A DNA stretch of 64,000 nucleotides from Sesamum alatum (GCA_034509735.1 JACGWO010000001.1:28647966-28711965); one strand, 5' to 3'. Numbered from the stretch's first letter, positions 22,437-33,784 are shown. The notes: generated from the sequence alone by a model not told the origin. Translations and numbers: made by a program.

Positions 22437-24594
22437 TGAAGGACAAGCGGATCCGCCCAGGAGCACGAGCGGAAGCGAGAAAAGCGAGAAATTGCGTAAA
22501 TTTAAATCAAATTCAAATACGCGAATCCCAAGGGGTGTACCCTTGGGTGCTCAACCGGGCGTTCGATGTAGGATGTGTAAATATTAAAACATATATTTAA
22601 ACACATAGGGCATAGATATACAAATGAAATCAATCAAAGCGTAATAAACCGTTACCTTTGATTGTTTAGCGTATGCTCCCGGCTACTAGCGTTGTTCCTT
22701 CTCCGAAATGCTCACGAAATCCAAACGTATGGATTCTCCAAAGGTGATCCACACCACACCGGAAGAAACACACGTCTTGCTAGAAAAGAACGGGTTTAGG
22801 AAGGAATCGGTTTAAGAGAAGAACACTATGAATTAGTGTTCTCTTAAACTTACTTTGTTCTTCTTCTTGATTCAAAATCAAGTGAAGAACACAAGTGTAA
22901 GAGAGGAGGGAGCACCAAATTTTGAGAGAGAGGAGAGGTTTTTTGTCTTCTCTTTTTCCTAAAAAAAGATGAATAATGAATCACTTATGCTAGGTGTTGT
23001 ATATTCTAATATATATACATAATTAATGTGATTATTGGAATGTGTCTAGGTTCATCCAAGGATGTCTAGATTCATTCCAATCAATCACCATCAATTCTTC
23101 AATCAAGCCTACCAAATTTATGGTATGATCAAATCATACCAAAAGGAAAGAGCTTGATTGGAGTTGATTTGTCTCTTTCCAAAAGAGACAAGTCAACATA
23201 CCACCTAGCATGCAACATGGCTGATTTTGCTTCCTCCAAGGGAGCATGTCGGCTATGTTTAATTAAGGGAAGAGGTCCAACTTCTTCCTATTCCAAATTA
23301 GGAATTATTTCTCCTCTCGGGTATAATTTAACGGACCGGGTTTTATCGTAATCCAATTACGACGAACCCAATATTAAATCCAATTTAATGTCCACTTAAA
23401 TTATTCCCGTTGATCTTTTAATCCAATTAAATGAAAGCCCGATACAATATCGGCCCGTCCATCCAATGGACTTTCCCTTAAGTAATCCAATTACTTATTT
23501 TATCCTTCGAGATTGACTCCAAGTCGATCTCTCAACCTCCTCGGTGATATGTGTGTGACCCTTTAGGTTCACCCTCAGCTAGACTTGGGCCCGTGTCCCA
23601 CAAGGGCCCGTTACCATGGGTGGCCGTCTAGCAACGGTCCATGGCACTAGAGACTAGGGAATTGGCGTGAACATTTAGGCGCCGATTCCGTACGGGTACG
23701 ATCCTTCCGTCTACCGTCTCCCGGCCTTAGTCTAGGGCATGGAATTGGGCGTCGGTTCCCATCCTTGACTAGGCATCTATGCTTAATACTCGAGACCACG
23801 TATGCTTCATTGCGTCGACACAGGAAACCATTCCCTGTTCGACCAACCACTGTGGCCACAGCTTCAAACAGCATGAACGTGTCTCCGAGTGCATAGGAGA
23901 TACCTCTGTCACATACTGACAGGGGACGGATCCTCTTTTTGGAATCCACCGTCCTCGCTACACATTCTGACTGCACTGGACAAGGCTTATGATAATCATC
24001 TTACAGAATGATTACCTCTCGCCAGATCCAAGATACAGCCGTCCTGTGCACGCGACTGCCATGATCCCTCAAGTCTGAGGATTACTCCCGTACTATCGGA
24101 ACCGGGGAAAACCAATCATACCGACCAAGCCTCCAAGGCTTCTATATGATGATCCCCACGAGTCAGTCCAGTCGGCTCGACCCCAGTCGACCAACCCATC
24201 AAGATCGTGTAGGCGTCCCACGCCTGTCGCCTATGAAACACGGCACTCATCCAATGAACACGACTCTTGACGCAAGTCTCAATAGGACTCTCGATGCCCT
24301 GTCTCGAGGTCCTCGACTTGGAACGTTTCAGACCCAACTCTTAATCAGTTGGTTTCATGACCACCATCCAATGCGTGGCCCAACTGCACGAGTTGTTATC
24401 CATGGTCTGTGGGCTTTGTTGCGATATAAGTTAAACACCGTTTTAACAAATGTAAGATGAGCGCAACAAAGAAGGTACCATTGGTGACGAACACTCATCT
24501 TATTCATCACATAATAATATTTACATTCACATCAAGTTGTCGGATAGGTTACAAATTGCCAAACCTATTGGCTTTCTGGTCACCTATTCCAACA
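22437..24594 (-). repeat. 5' LTR of the copia element
   Basis: 2158 bases, TGAAGG to CCAACA on the plus strand. It is nearly identical to the 3' LTR. Confidence 0.93.
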
Positions 24595-24599
24595 GCGGC
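24595..24599. repeat. Target site duplication GCGGC, right copy
   Basis: It matches 14883-14887 exactly. Confidence 0.93.
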
Positions 24600-25242
24600 G
24601 TCGCCCACGACCGCATATCTTAGCCAACGGACCCCGTGAATGGCTAGAACCCAATAGCGCATGTCACGAGTTAGCTCACGAGGCCTTAGAGTGCTTGTCT
24701 TGATCGCTTGAACCGTTGTGTAGCCTACGACGTCTACATCCCAAATCCACAATTTCAGCCCATCCGATCATCCATCGTCCGGGAATTGCCCTCGCAATAT
24801 TCTGAAACAGCCCTCTCGCCACTACACTGGCAGGCTCCAAACATCGTCGTCGTTTCCTACTCAATCGGAACCGTCTAACTCTGAAACTTGGTGGAGATGT
24901 TCCCAACACTCCATGGAACACACCAGTGAAACAGGTCTGCAAATCTCCAAGGATAAAGCACTCCGCTTCACACATCATTCTCCTACTCGCGCACAGGATG
25001 GCGCACGGTAGTCGCCCTTATAACTCCGTGTCCAAACGTTCATGAAACGACTTCATACCTGGCGGATAGCATCCTCACACATCAAGGAAGCTCCCATATG
25101 AACAGTATTGCGATCCCCAATCAGTAAGAGTCTCTGCTCACTTGCCGTTTGTGCACCTGCGTGCCGGCCGGCATCCCCTTGCCGCCCGCACGTCCTCCGC
25201 AAGTCACTGCCGACCGTCTTGGGTAAGGGGCGGCAGGTGACA
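24600..25242 (-). repeat. 5' LTR of the non-autonomous element, part 2
   Basis: It continues the LTR after the copia insertion and matches 11445-11556 and 11871-12278. About 24710-24840 replaces an unrelated 310-base block of the other LTR. It ends GTGACA. Confidence 0.88.
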
Positions 25243-25247
25243 CCAGG
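25243..25247. repeat. Target site duplication CCAGG, right copy
   Basis: It pairs with 10857-10861. Confidence 0.9.
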
Positions 25248-25918
25248 CCTGGCAGCAAGATGTGCGCAGACGGCAGTGAGGCAACGCACAGACCGGCAGG
25301 ACATGAAGACTGCGGGCAAGACGGTCGGCGCTCGGCGGCCGGCCGGCCGGATGGGCTGATCAAAGCGTACAACGTACAGGCCGACTGCCGCCGGCAGATG
25401 GGCGCGCAGGCGGACTAGCGTAGGCAGACGGGCGCACAGACGGCGCCCAGGCAGACTGGGCGCGCGCAGGAAACTGGGAGCTCCAGATTGGCGCGCGCGG
25501 CCTGGCCAGACAGGTAGGCAGTTTCCCAGGCGGTTGCCAGACGGCAGTTGGGGCAGACTGTAACCGCTCCAGACACACCAGCGGCAGTTGTGGGCGGTTG
25601 TGGGAAGTTTTGCCTAGCGGTTGGGGCTGTCAACCGCAAAAGTGTTGTGTATATATTGTTCGGCTTGGCTTGTTGATTTTGTGAGGAATGAGTTAGGAAC
25701 TAAATCCTAGAGTGTGATGGACGTGTGGTCCTAGATGCAAGCCAAAGGATCCTTGTATTTGATGTGTTGAAATAAATATAAGGTTGGGCGTTGCTCGTAA
25801 ATATGTGTGTTGCTTGGAGGCGTGATTCTTGCTTATATGTGTATTGCTTGAATACGTTGCTCTTGCTTGCTTGCTTGCATAAACACTATGGACATGTGGG
25901 TTCCAACTTACCGTCTCA
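25248..25918. repeat. GC-rich LTR-like repeat, copy C, right part
   Basis: It resumes copy C after the nested insertion and matches copy A from about 484 to 1176, including the tail tattgttcggcttgg and aggttgggcgttg. The proposed end is ccgtctca. Confidence 0.75.
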
Positions 25919-26160
25919 GAGGGGCTGTTGTGAAGACGGCCAAGTAGGTTTAATCTTACCTTCTCATGGGCAAGTGCGAGGTGTGTGAGAAAAAGAGAGA
26001 GAGCTGTTGAGTGAACGGCCAAGCGGGTTCCATGTTACCCTCTCATATGCGTGAGGTGAGCGTGTGGGAAAAACAGGGCTGTTGTGAAACGCCCATCATG
26101 GTTCTCATGCACAAGTACGAAGTGTGTGGGAAAATTAGGCCGATATGGGACGGCTGAGAA
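25895..26160. repeat. Degenerate tandem modules at the repeat end
   Basis: Three to four modules of roughly 70-95 bases follow each other, each with a variant of ggttcca...taccctctcat, a variant of gtgtgtgagaaaaa, and gctgttgtg with a cggcc. The same elements occur in shortened form after copy A (1160-1260). Because the modules repeat across the proposed LTR end, that end is uncertain. Confidence 0.55.
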
Positions 26161-26168
26161 AGGGAAGA

Positions 26169-26272
26169 CTGGCTAGTCTTTTGAGAAGGCTAGCGCCGCA
26201 TAGGGAGAAAAATTCCGCTGCTGGCTAGTCTTTTGAGAAGGCTAGCACCGCACAGGAAGAAAAATTCCGCTG
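26169..26272. repeat. Two 52-bp tandem repeats
   Basis: Units 26169-26220 and 26221-26272 differ at about three bases. Each contains the inverted pair gctag...ctagc around tcttttgagaagg. They lie 120-220 bases upstream of the NFD6 start codon. Confidence 0.85.
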
Positions 26273-26279
26273 CGGAAAA

Positions 26280-26392
26280 ATTAACGAGTGACAGTAGGGT
26301 TTAGCTCCCCCAAACCCTTCCATTACATCATTTAACACAGTTCTGAACTCCACTCTTCAGCTCCAAACTATAGAAATAATTAAAATTCAGAA
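26280..26392 (+). promoter_or_regulatory. Short 5' flank and leader of the NFD6-like gene
   Basis: Between the last tandem repeat and the ATG lie only about 120 bases. They include agggtttagc and aaaccctt, telo-box-like motifs common just downstream of start sites of plant housekeeping genes. No clear TATA box is seen. The core promoter must overlap or border the repeat. Confidence 0.45.
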
Positions 26393-27927
26393 ATGGCTAT
26401 TGCCGCCGCATCCGCCGCGGCCAGATCCGTTTTCCGGTCGTCAACCGTCCGTAACGGCGTCACGAGGCTTGCATCCCAAGCAAAATCTGCTCGCTCGTCG
26501 CCCTTCCGCCTCCCAGCCAGGGCTCCCGCCCTCGCTAATCGCATCCTCCGGTATCACTAGTCCTCTACACGTCAAATTGCTTTCGGTTTTGCCATATATT
26601 TATTTGGTGCTGCAGATTAACTTTTGAATTTACTTTTTTAATTGTTGAATTAATCTGAAAAGGTCTCCCGTTGAAATGAGTGCGTGTTTGGAGTCTATGC
26701 AGCCGTACCACACAACTACTGCCTCAGCGTTGATGACATCAATGCTCACCGTCTCTCGCTGCGGGTTTGGTTGGCTTGCTGAAGGTACTTTCATATGAAA
26801 TTGTGGAAAAGGAACGGAAATAATTTCGGGATAGATGGAGTGTTGTATTATCTGTGGCACTCTGCTATAATTACTCGGAAATGCTTGGACCTCTGCTTCT
26901 GAACTCTGTTGTTTGTGATGTATCATTGCTGTTGCTGCTTGATTATGTGGCTCAAGTCTGAGGCGGAATAGCAGAAGAAAATTAAGGAAAACATAAGCAC
27001 ATCACTTATTTCCGCAATTGTGGTCACCGAGTTGTGCAGGTTCTCTTCTTTTTCATAATTAAAGATTCCAGCTTGCTACAGAAGTTGTTAGAGAAGGATT
27101 TTTGAACTTAAAAGTACAAGATAGGGCACAATGACAAATCCAATCATTGGTTCAAAGTACTGCCTCATCCGGATTAGTAGCAATAAGATTATTGCTTGGC
27201 TTGCTCTTGAAAAAAGTTCTTGAATATCAATTCATTCGTCTGTTGGAACGAAGGTTTCCTCTAACCATCAGATAGACCAAGAACCACCATATACACTGTA
27301 CTTCCTGTGTTGTTTATTTTCCTCTGCTTATTCTTTCAAATAGAAGCAAGTTTGACCGTAGATGTCATCAGCTTTTCTTTACTTCTATAATTATCTACTC
27401 GTGTATGACTCTAATGCTTCCTCCTTACATCTTTCTCCTACAACCACTGTGTTCAGTGAGATCTCTTTATAGTCTTGCTTTTTCTATACATCTTCTTAAA
27501 ATTGGTAAATGCTGATGGTTTTATTCTTGATTTAGGTATCTAGCGACGTAGAGCCCTCTGTGCTGACCCTGTCCTCCTTTCATATCTCGGTGAGTTAGTT
27601 TTCCTTTCGAGAGTACCTGTCACCTAAAGTATTGTGAAACCCTTGTATATTTATAGGACTAACCTAGTCTAGTAACTGATGTTGTTTCGTTATATATCCT
27701 CCTAGTCGTTAGATGATCTTTTCTTCTGATGGATTGTGAGGTTGTGGTTCTGAAAAATGATAAAAACGTGTATGCCGTACGCGTTTCTTGTTTGCTTTTT
27801 CATCCTTATGTGAAGCCCATCAGATATCTCTTGTCCATATATATATATATATATATATATATTCTCATTTTGATAAAGAAGCCCCTTCTTCAATCTTCCT
27901 GTTGTAGGCCTTGACAAGACTAGATGA
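26393..27927 (+). CDS. NFD6: NFD6/NOXY2-like mitochondrial protein, isoform ending GLDKTR
   Basis: Exon 1 (26393-26550) begins MAIAAASAAARSVFRSS and encodes an Arg/Ser/Ala-rich mitochondrial presequence ending SPFRLPARAPALANRIL. Exon 2 (26663-26784) reads SPVEMSACLESMQPYHTTTA and then LMTSMLTVSRCGFGWLAE, the conserved core of plant NUCLEAR FUSION DEFECTIVE 6 / NOXY2-like proteins. Introns are GT-AG; the phases join as CG|G (Arg) and GAA G|. The nearest terminal exon (27908-27927) adds GLDKTR and a stop after a good pyrimidine tract, giving a protein of 99 residues, normal for the family. In Arabidopsis NFD6 is a mitochondrial protein needed for polar nuclei fusion; its biochemistry is unknown. 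This is the only intact host gene seen. The start is the first ATG and gives the presequence directly. Confidence 0.88.
27838..27861. repeat. TA microsatellite in NFD6 intron 2
   Basis: Alternating AT tract some 50 bases upstream of the GLDKTR exon. Confidence 0.85.
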
Positions 27928-28315
27928 AGATGGTGAAGCAAAGAGGATTTACTTTGATTCCTTCTCTTTAGGACTTCCCTGAAAGAAGACAATGCTTAAA
28001 ATTGGATAGACATGTTTGGGCTTTTTATACATGAATAAAGACTTTGTTCCATTTTCTGTAGATCTACAGATTGAATGAATACTCATTTGTAGAGTTTCTA
28101 TTAGCTATGTATGTTTTCATCACTAGCATTCTTCCTTTTGCATCAAACTTTCGTCCAACAATTGCTATATTTCCCAAGTACGAGTAAATAAACAGTAGTT
28201 CAATCTTCACTGGATTAGGATTCCACATAGCTGTGGGAGTCATTAATATTTGTAGAAAACTTCTTAAAGCAACATCTATTTGATTGAGACTTACAATTTA
28301 TCATTATTCAACCAG

Positions 28316-28335
28316 CTTGCAATGATGATGTGTGA
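28316..28335 (+). CDS. NFD6: Alternative terminal exon of NFD6, ending ACNDDV
   Basis: After the acceptor ttattcaaccag, this exon continues the phase of exon 2: G + CT gives Ala, then C N D D V and a stop at 28333-28335. ACNDDV is a C-terminus I associate with NFD6-type isoforms. It would replace the GLDKTR ending. Confidence 0.72.
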
Positions 28336-28641
28336 TGAACTTTGGAACGCAAGGGATATTTATTGTACAAAAACTCTTCTTTCTAACACTGGTCGTGGAA
28401 AGTGAAGAAAAGTTTTGATTGAGCTGGAGAAGGGCCACTACATTGCGTGTAGACCTAGAGGAACTATTAAATGCTGATCTTTTAATGATAATGTTTGAAT
28501 ACCATCATGTTCTTTGATTTTGGCTGTCAAATTTGCTCATGAAGGATAAATTGGCATTTGTTCTTATCTTTCTGAACGTATGTTCTATCATTGCACTTAG
28601 TATTATCAAAGTATTATACTGATTTCTCATATATTAATCAG

Positions 28642-28661
28642 CCTGCAATGATGATCTGTGA
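28642..28661 (+). CDS. NFD6: Alternative terminal exon of NFD6, ending ACNDDL
   Basis: After the acceptor atattaatcag, the phase is again kept: Ala C N D D L, stop at 28659-28661. The exon differs from the previous one at only two of 20 bases and looks like a duplicate of it. Confidence 0.6.
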
Positions 28662-29138
28662 TCAAGACCATCTTTCAAGGTCTCAAGCAAGGTTCCTATC
28701 TGAAATTATGGTTCTAGAAGACTAATTATGCACCAGATAAGAAAACTTTCATCTTGGTCTGTCGTCGTTTTGGGGTTCAAAAAGATTGTTATTCGTTTAT
28801 CATGACTCGGCGAGATGAAATTTATAATCAGCCTTACATGTCAGGATATTCTGGTTGAGAGCAGCAAATGAACCGAAAACAATGTTTATTTTGTGGCTCC
28901 TTATTTGCCATTCTTTGATATTTATACTAGAGTGCGTGGTTTTCATGCTTTGGTCAAGTTGAGTGCGAGCTTGTATGCGTTGAACTTCATACCATTTAAT
29001 CTTATGTTATAAATGAGAAGACAAAGGCTTAAACTTCAATTCCTGTTAAAGCATTTGATCATCGTCTGGCAAGCGGAAACAGCTTGATGTTAAATCTACG
29101 AGCACTGAAATGGACTGTTTCATCCTTGCTTTTGCCAG

Positions 29139-29155
29139 GTTGTGATGATGCATAG
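29139..29155 (+). CDS. NFD6: Possible fourth terminal exon of NFD6, ending GCDDA
   Basis: After the strong acceptor ccttgcttttgccag, the same phase gives G C D D A and a stop at 29153-29155. The C-D-D pattern resembles the ACNDD endings. Support is the acceptor, the phase and this similarity only. Confidence 0.4.
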
Positions 29156-30505
29156 TGGAAGTACTACTCTTGACTTGACACTGCTGTAATGAGTTTTCAA
29201 CTTGTTGGGATCTCCTTTGTAGTTCTGATGTTGTTTTGGTGTTTCCCTTCATGTGAAATTATTTTCCGGATAAATGTGTAAAATATTAGAACCCTGCTAG
29301 AAATCATCATCCCTGTTCTAGATGTATTTCTCATCCGGGCTAGAGCTCAGACACTAATTTCTGATCAGTGTCACCATTGGAAATACTATAATGTTAGGCA
29401 TGTAGAATGAAAGCTTTTTCTGCACATTTAGGTTAGAATTGGTGACTAAGTGTGTAGGGGCTTTTCTTGTCAATTTTCACTTGGAATGAGAATGATGATG
29501 CTGATTTGAACTTATTAGGTCTACAGTTTCCGGGTTTATGCGAATAGAGGGAACACAATTGGACGAGAATGCTATTTGAACGACAACTTTTGCAGTTTGT
29601 ACATTGTGATTTGGTATGGTAATGAAACTGAGTATGTAGACAAATGATGGTATCATCACAATGCAAGAACAACCAGTCCGGTTATGTGGGAAGAAGTACT
29701 CAATTTATATGAATCAAGGATAGATTCATTTCCAGCTAAAAAACAAGTAGATTTGAACATGGAGATAGATCACAAAATGAGGTACTATTGTGTCACCTGG
29801 TAGCTATAGGCTTCGGGTTCAGTTCCACCGTTCAGTACAAAAACACATGTCTACTATGAGTTAACCATGGGAAGATCATTGATTGCAAGTATGACCAAAA
29901 CCAATGTTTTGAAACTCAAACTGGCAATTAAACTGCACAATTTGTTCGGGCATTGGGTTACTAGTTCAACTAGTTGAACATTTTTGTCACCTTATATATA
30001 TATATATATACACAAATACACATGCACACACATATATATATATATATAGAGAGAGAGAGAGCCAGTATTGACTCATTCTACCAGCTAATCCTCTTCGACT
30101 GACTCATTCTCAGGGGATATGATATAGAGGAAGGAAGTCTACCCTCGTAGCAAGAGCTCAAGTAAACCAATGCCTTGTAAGAGTAAGCACCCTACCTTAT
30201 ATCCGTAAGCCAAACCCTATCCTCCAATGAGTCTACCCTAAGAATAAGAAGAAAGAGTTTGCGAGACAGTTGCAGATTCAATTCCGTCAAACCCTCTTGC
30301 ATAGGAAAGGGTATCCCTCCTACAGACCTCTGTCTTGGTCGCCCGTACTTATTTTTTCGATCAATCTTTCGTTTTCTCAACAGTTGAATTTATAGAAGTT
30401 GCTTTTTGGGTCACTAGTTCAACTAGTTGATTAAACTAGTTGAACCACCGATTCGATTTGGGTTCAAGAATCTTGACCAAAACTAGTCGTTGATAAAACC
30501 AACAG

Positions 30506-30544
<39 letters not shown>

Positions 30545-31803
30545 AGTGATGTTGTTCAAACATCTTTCCGAGCTATTCCAGACATTTAAACTCGGATCTC
30601 CACCATTCGGGATATAGGAAGATGTCTTCGAAATTTTCAGGTAAAGTTCCAGCTCAATTTGACCATATGATGAATAGAGGTAAACAAAGAGCTGTGATCT
30701 TATTAGAACAAACTTAGACAAAATTTCATGCCCTGGCATACCCTATATTGACAAGACAAAATTATCTTCATATATTAATGTTTTGAAAATCGAAAAATTA
30801 CCAAATTACTGGGTTACTGGTTCGATCAATTGGACTAGAATAAAAAAATCGATTAACCCAGATTATAGTGTATATAACATACATCGTTACATTATATATA
30901 GACTTCAAATAAATTCAAGATATTTATAATAATATATGAATTCACAAATTTATATAATTATTATATAACAATAATTTACAAATTACATATAATTTTTATA
31001 AATATAGCGCTCTCCCTCACTCTCCTCAGTTTAGTCTCTACTTATTTTCTCTCTGGTTCTCTCTCTCTCTCACTAAAACTCAATCTTCTATCCTATTTTC
31101 CCTCCCTCTCCCTCTCCCTCTCCTTCTCTCTCTCTCCATCATTAAAATCCAAAACTTCAAAAAGTACTCATTCTTGTTTCAAATAACCAATCGACGGCAT
31201 ATGCATATGCATATGCATATGCTTCAAAAGATCATATACTTTTTATTTGAAGTTGAAAGTTGAGAGTTGAGAAGAAAAATTTGGAAGATGAAGGTGGAAA
31301 TTTGGAGTCTTGGATTTGGAGAAGGTTGCACTCCATTTCCCCTTCTTCATCTCTTGTGTTTTTCATTTTTTTTATTTTTTATTTTTTTGTTTTTTGGGTG
31401 AAAACCGGTTTTGTCCCGGATTTGGCCGATTTTGATCGATCTTAGCGGGTTTTAACCAATTCGCATTGAGTTTAATTGAGAAGATTTTTACCACATGAAT
31501 CGGATTGGACACATACCAATTTTTGATCGAATCGATCTGATTTTAAAAACACTAAATATAACTAAAATTTGAGCTTCAACAAAACAAAGCAACTGGCACA
31601 TTGGAGGAAATAAAACAACAATGATATCATATGATACAGACATAGGGAAGCGTGTTTGCGCACAAACAAACAAATCTTGGTCATTTTTCACGAACACAAT
31701 GTGAGCATCCTATAACCCAAGAGATGTTCCAAAATAATGATCTAGTTTATGAAAAAATGCATCATGTGGTGTTGTAAGATTACTACTGAACTAGATTATA
31801 ATA
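29156..31803. other. Intergenic DNA with repeat scraps
   Basis: No supported gene. It contains the palindrome gttcaactagttgaac (about 29965-29980), a related sequence at 30417-30447, TA/CA microsatellites near 29993-30060, an A-run, and a CT-rich stretch near 31010-31140. The ggttactggttcgatc-type text near 30800 and 31400-31550 looks like plant repeat sequence that I cannot assign. Confidence 0.45.
30506..30543. repeat. Poly(A) run of 38 bases
   Basis: Uninterrupted A tract on the plus strand. It may be the tail of a retroposed sequence; no such body was recognised. Confidence 0.8.
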
Positions 31804-33784
31804 TGTTAGAATAGGTGACCATATAAGCCAATTTTGACAGGAATATGTAACCTATGTCTAGACAATTTTAGGTGTTTGATAAACATATATGAATAAAGAA
31901 GTGAAATTTCATATGGCAATACTTTGTTTACGTTCACTTATATCTGCATTTACATTTCTGTTCACTACGCAAACAAAGCCCACGGACTGAGAAACGATTT
32001 CGGGACTGGGACTACGCTTGGAGGTAGGTCCATGAAATCAGTCTTACCGAATCAGTCCGGAAATCTCCAAGTCAAGGAATCCCGAAAATGGGTACCGGGA
32101 TTCCCTTTGAGACTTACACTAAGCATCTGCTGTCGTATTTCATCGACGGGCGACGAAGGTCGTCTAAGCAGTGTTAGTGGGTCAGCATGCTAGGAAGCAG
32201 CTGACTGAGGTGACTCGCGGGAACCGTCTTACGGAGGACCTTGAGTATGGTCAGCAAGGTATGACGTGTATTCCCGGTTCCAACGGTACAGGCCAAGTCC
32301 TTTGACTTGAGGAACTGCTGAGTTTACCTGTGCATCAGGTCTGTATCTTAGATATGGTGAGAGATTGCCAAAATACTCTTGAGTAGTCATAAGCCATGTC
32401 TAGTGCAGCTCGGGTGTGCAGAGTGACAGTAGTTTCCAAGAAAGGATCTGTCTCCTGTCAAAAGGTATTGACAGTTGAGTCTCATGTATGCTCTGTGTCT
32501 TGTCCCTGAAATCTGTGGCCACAGTAACTGAACAAAAGGGAAAGGTTTTCCTTGCGGCGTTTAGTAAAGGACAGACCGACACTTAGGTCCAAAATGGGTA
32601 CCTGCTTTTTTCCGTGCCCTAGACTCTAAGTGATGAGACCGAAGACAGAAGGACAAATGTACTGTCAGAGCCTAAATGTTCATCCCCGATTATTTCACCT
32701 AGTCTCTAGTGCCATGGACCGTTGCTAGATGGCCACCCATGGTAACGGACGGATTCTAGGAATCCGACCAAGTCTAGCTGAAAGGTGAACCTAAAGAGTC
32801 ACACACTATCCACACACACTTAAGTATTTAATTTGGAATTAAATATTGGAGTAAAGGAATGATTAAATTAGATTTAATCGGGTCCTATATTTTCTTGGAG
32901 AAATTAATTCCTTCTATTTGATAAAGGGAATTAAATTAATAAATTGGATTTATTAAAGGGATTGATTTAATGGCCTAGAATAAATATTAATATTTATTTA
33001 TTATATTTATTTGGCCTTTTGGAATATTTAATGGAATTTAAATATTCCATTAAATTAAATCAACGGTTGAGATGGAAAGGGGAGATGGAAGGCTAGGATT
33101 GGTTTGACTAGGTCAAACACTAGTTTGACTAGGACTTTGACTAAGTCAAATCCTAGTCAAATTAGAGTTCTTAGAGTTGGAGTTTAAAGAGGATTAAACT
33201 CCTCCTTTATATAAACCTCTAGCCTCCAACAATTGAAGGATGATGATTCTTGAAATCACACACACAACACACACTCTCCCCTCTCCTTATCTCTCGTCCG
33301 CCCCCTCTCTCTCTCCACAAGAAAATTACTTCTTGTTCTTTTGTTCAAGGAACATTAGAACTAAGGAAGATGAGTCTCGTTAATTCATAACGTGTGATTA
33401 ATCTATCCTCTCCAATAAATACTTGTTCGTTGCTAGCACGACGTGCAAGATACGTGGGTGGATCGTGTGTCACGATTTGGAGGGTCTCAAGAACGAGATC
33501 TCGGTGCAAAACGGGGAACAACGCGAGTAGCCGTTAAAGATGAAAACGACAACGGGTAGGTCTCGTTTTATTTTTTCGTCCCTCTTTATTTTTCAACTCT
33601 ATGGCCTTCATGATTTCTTTACATGTTATATGATCATGAGATACACCGAACGCCCGGGAACCTCAAGGGCACACCCCTTGAGCGTGTTCTTTTAAATTAA
33701 AAGCATGCTTTAATTTTTGTATGTTTATTTTTATCGCGCTTCCGCATTCGCGCAATTCCCGGGACGATCCAACGATTTCTTTCA
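31804..33784 (+). mobile_element. Solo LTR of a copia family related to 14888-24594
   Basis: 1981 bases, starting TGTTAGAATAGGTGACC and ending TTTCTTTCA, flanked on both sides by taata (31799-31803 and 33785-33789). The start, the middle (ctctagtgccatggaccg, 32711-32728) and the part with gaacgcccggg (33648-33658) match the minus-strand reading of the copia LTRs. It is therefore a diverged relative in plus orientation. No internal sequence or second LTR is present, as expected after LTR-LTR recombination. Confidence 0.9.

Larger units (their letters stand above)
14888..24594 (-). mobile_element. Ty1/copia retrotransposon, recent but defective
   Basis: 9707 bases. On the plus strand it begins TGAAGG and ends CCAACA, with long LTRs of about 2.1 kb and a 5-bp target duplication GCGGC. 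It reads on the minus strand: 5' LTR 22437-24594, initiator-tRNA-Met primer site, a 1.8-kb leader, gag-protease-integrase-reverse transcriptase-RNase H (20616 down to 17047), polypurine tract, and 3' LTR 14888-17022. The order integrase before reverse transcriptase is diagnostic of Ty1/copia. The coding region is broken by shifts, stops and a deletion in the reverse transcriptase. The LTRs differ only by roughly one base per hundred plus a few indels. The lineage within copia was not determined. Confidence 0.95.
10862..25242 (-). mobile_element. Non-autonomous LTR retrotransposon, split by a copia element
   Basis: Both LTRs start TGTCAC and end GTGACA on the plus strand, and the whole is flanked by CCAGG. 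A primer binding site complementary to initiator tRNA-Met (plus-strand sequence aggctctgatacca, 14284-14297) sits beside the right LTR. A polypurine tract sits beside the left one. The element therefore reads on the minus strand. The internal region, about 2.0 kb (12279-14299), has no gag or pol and contains tandem repeats. It must have moved with proteins from another element. The right LTR is interrupted at 14887 by a Ty1/copia insertion. Structure of this kind is usually classed as LARD-like or TRIM-like. Confidence 0.88.

Noticed and set aside
27540..27550. A further possible NFD6 terminal exon (acceptor tttag, then G-I-stop)
   Set aside because: The phase fits, but two residues give no sequence support.
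30192..30380. 62-codon minus-strand frame, Arg/Lys-rich start
   Set aside because: No family recognised; possibly organelle-derived DNA but I could not confirm the source.
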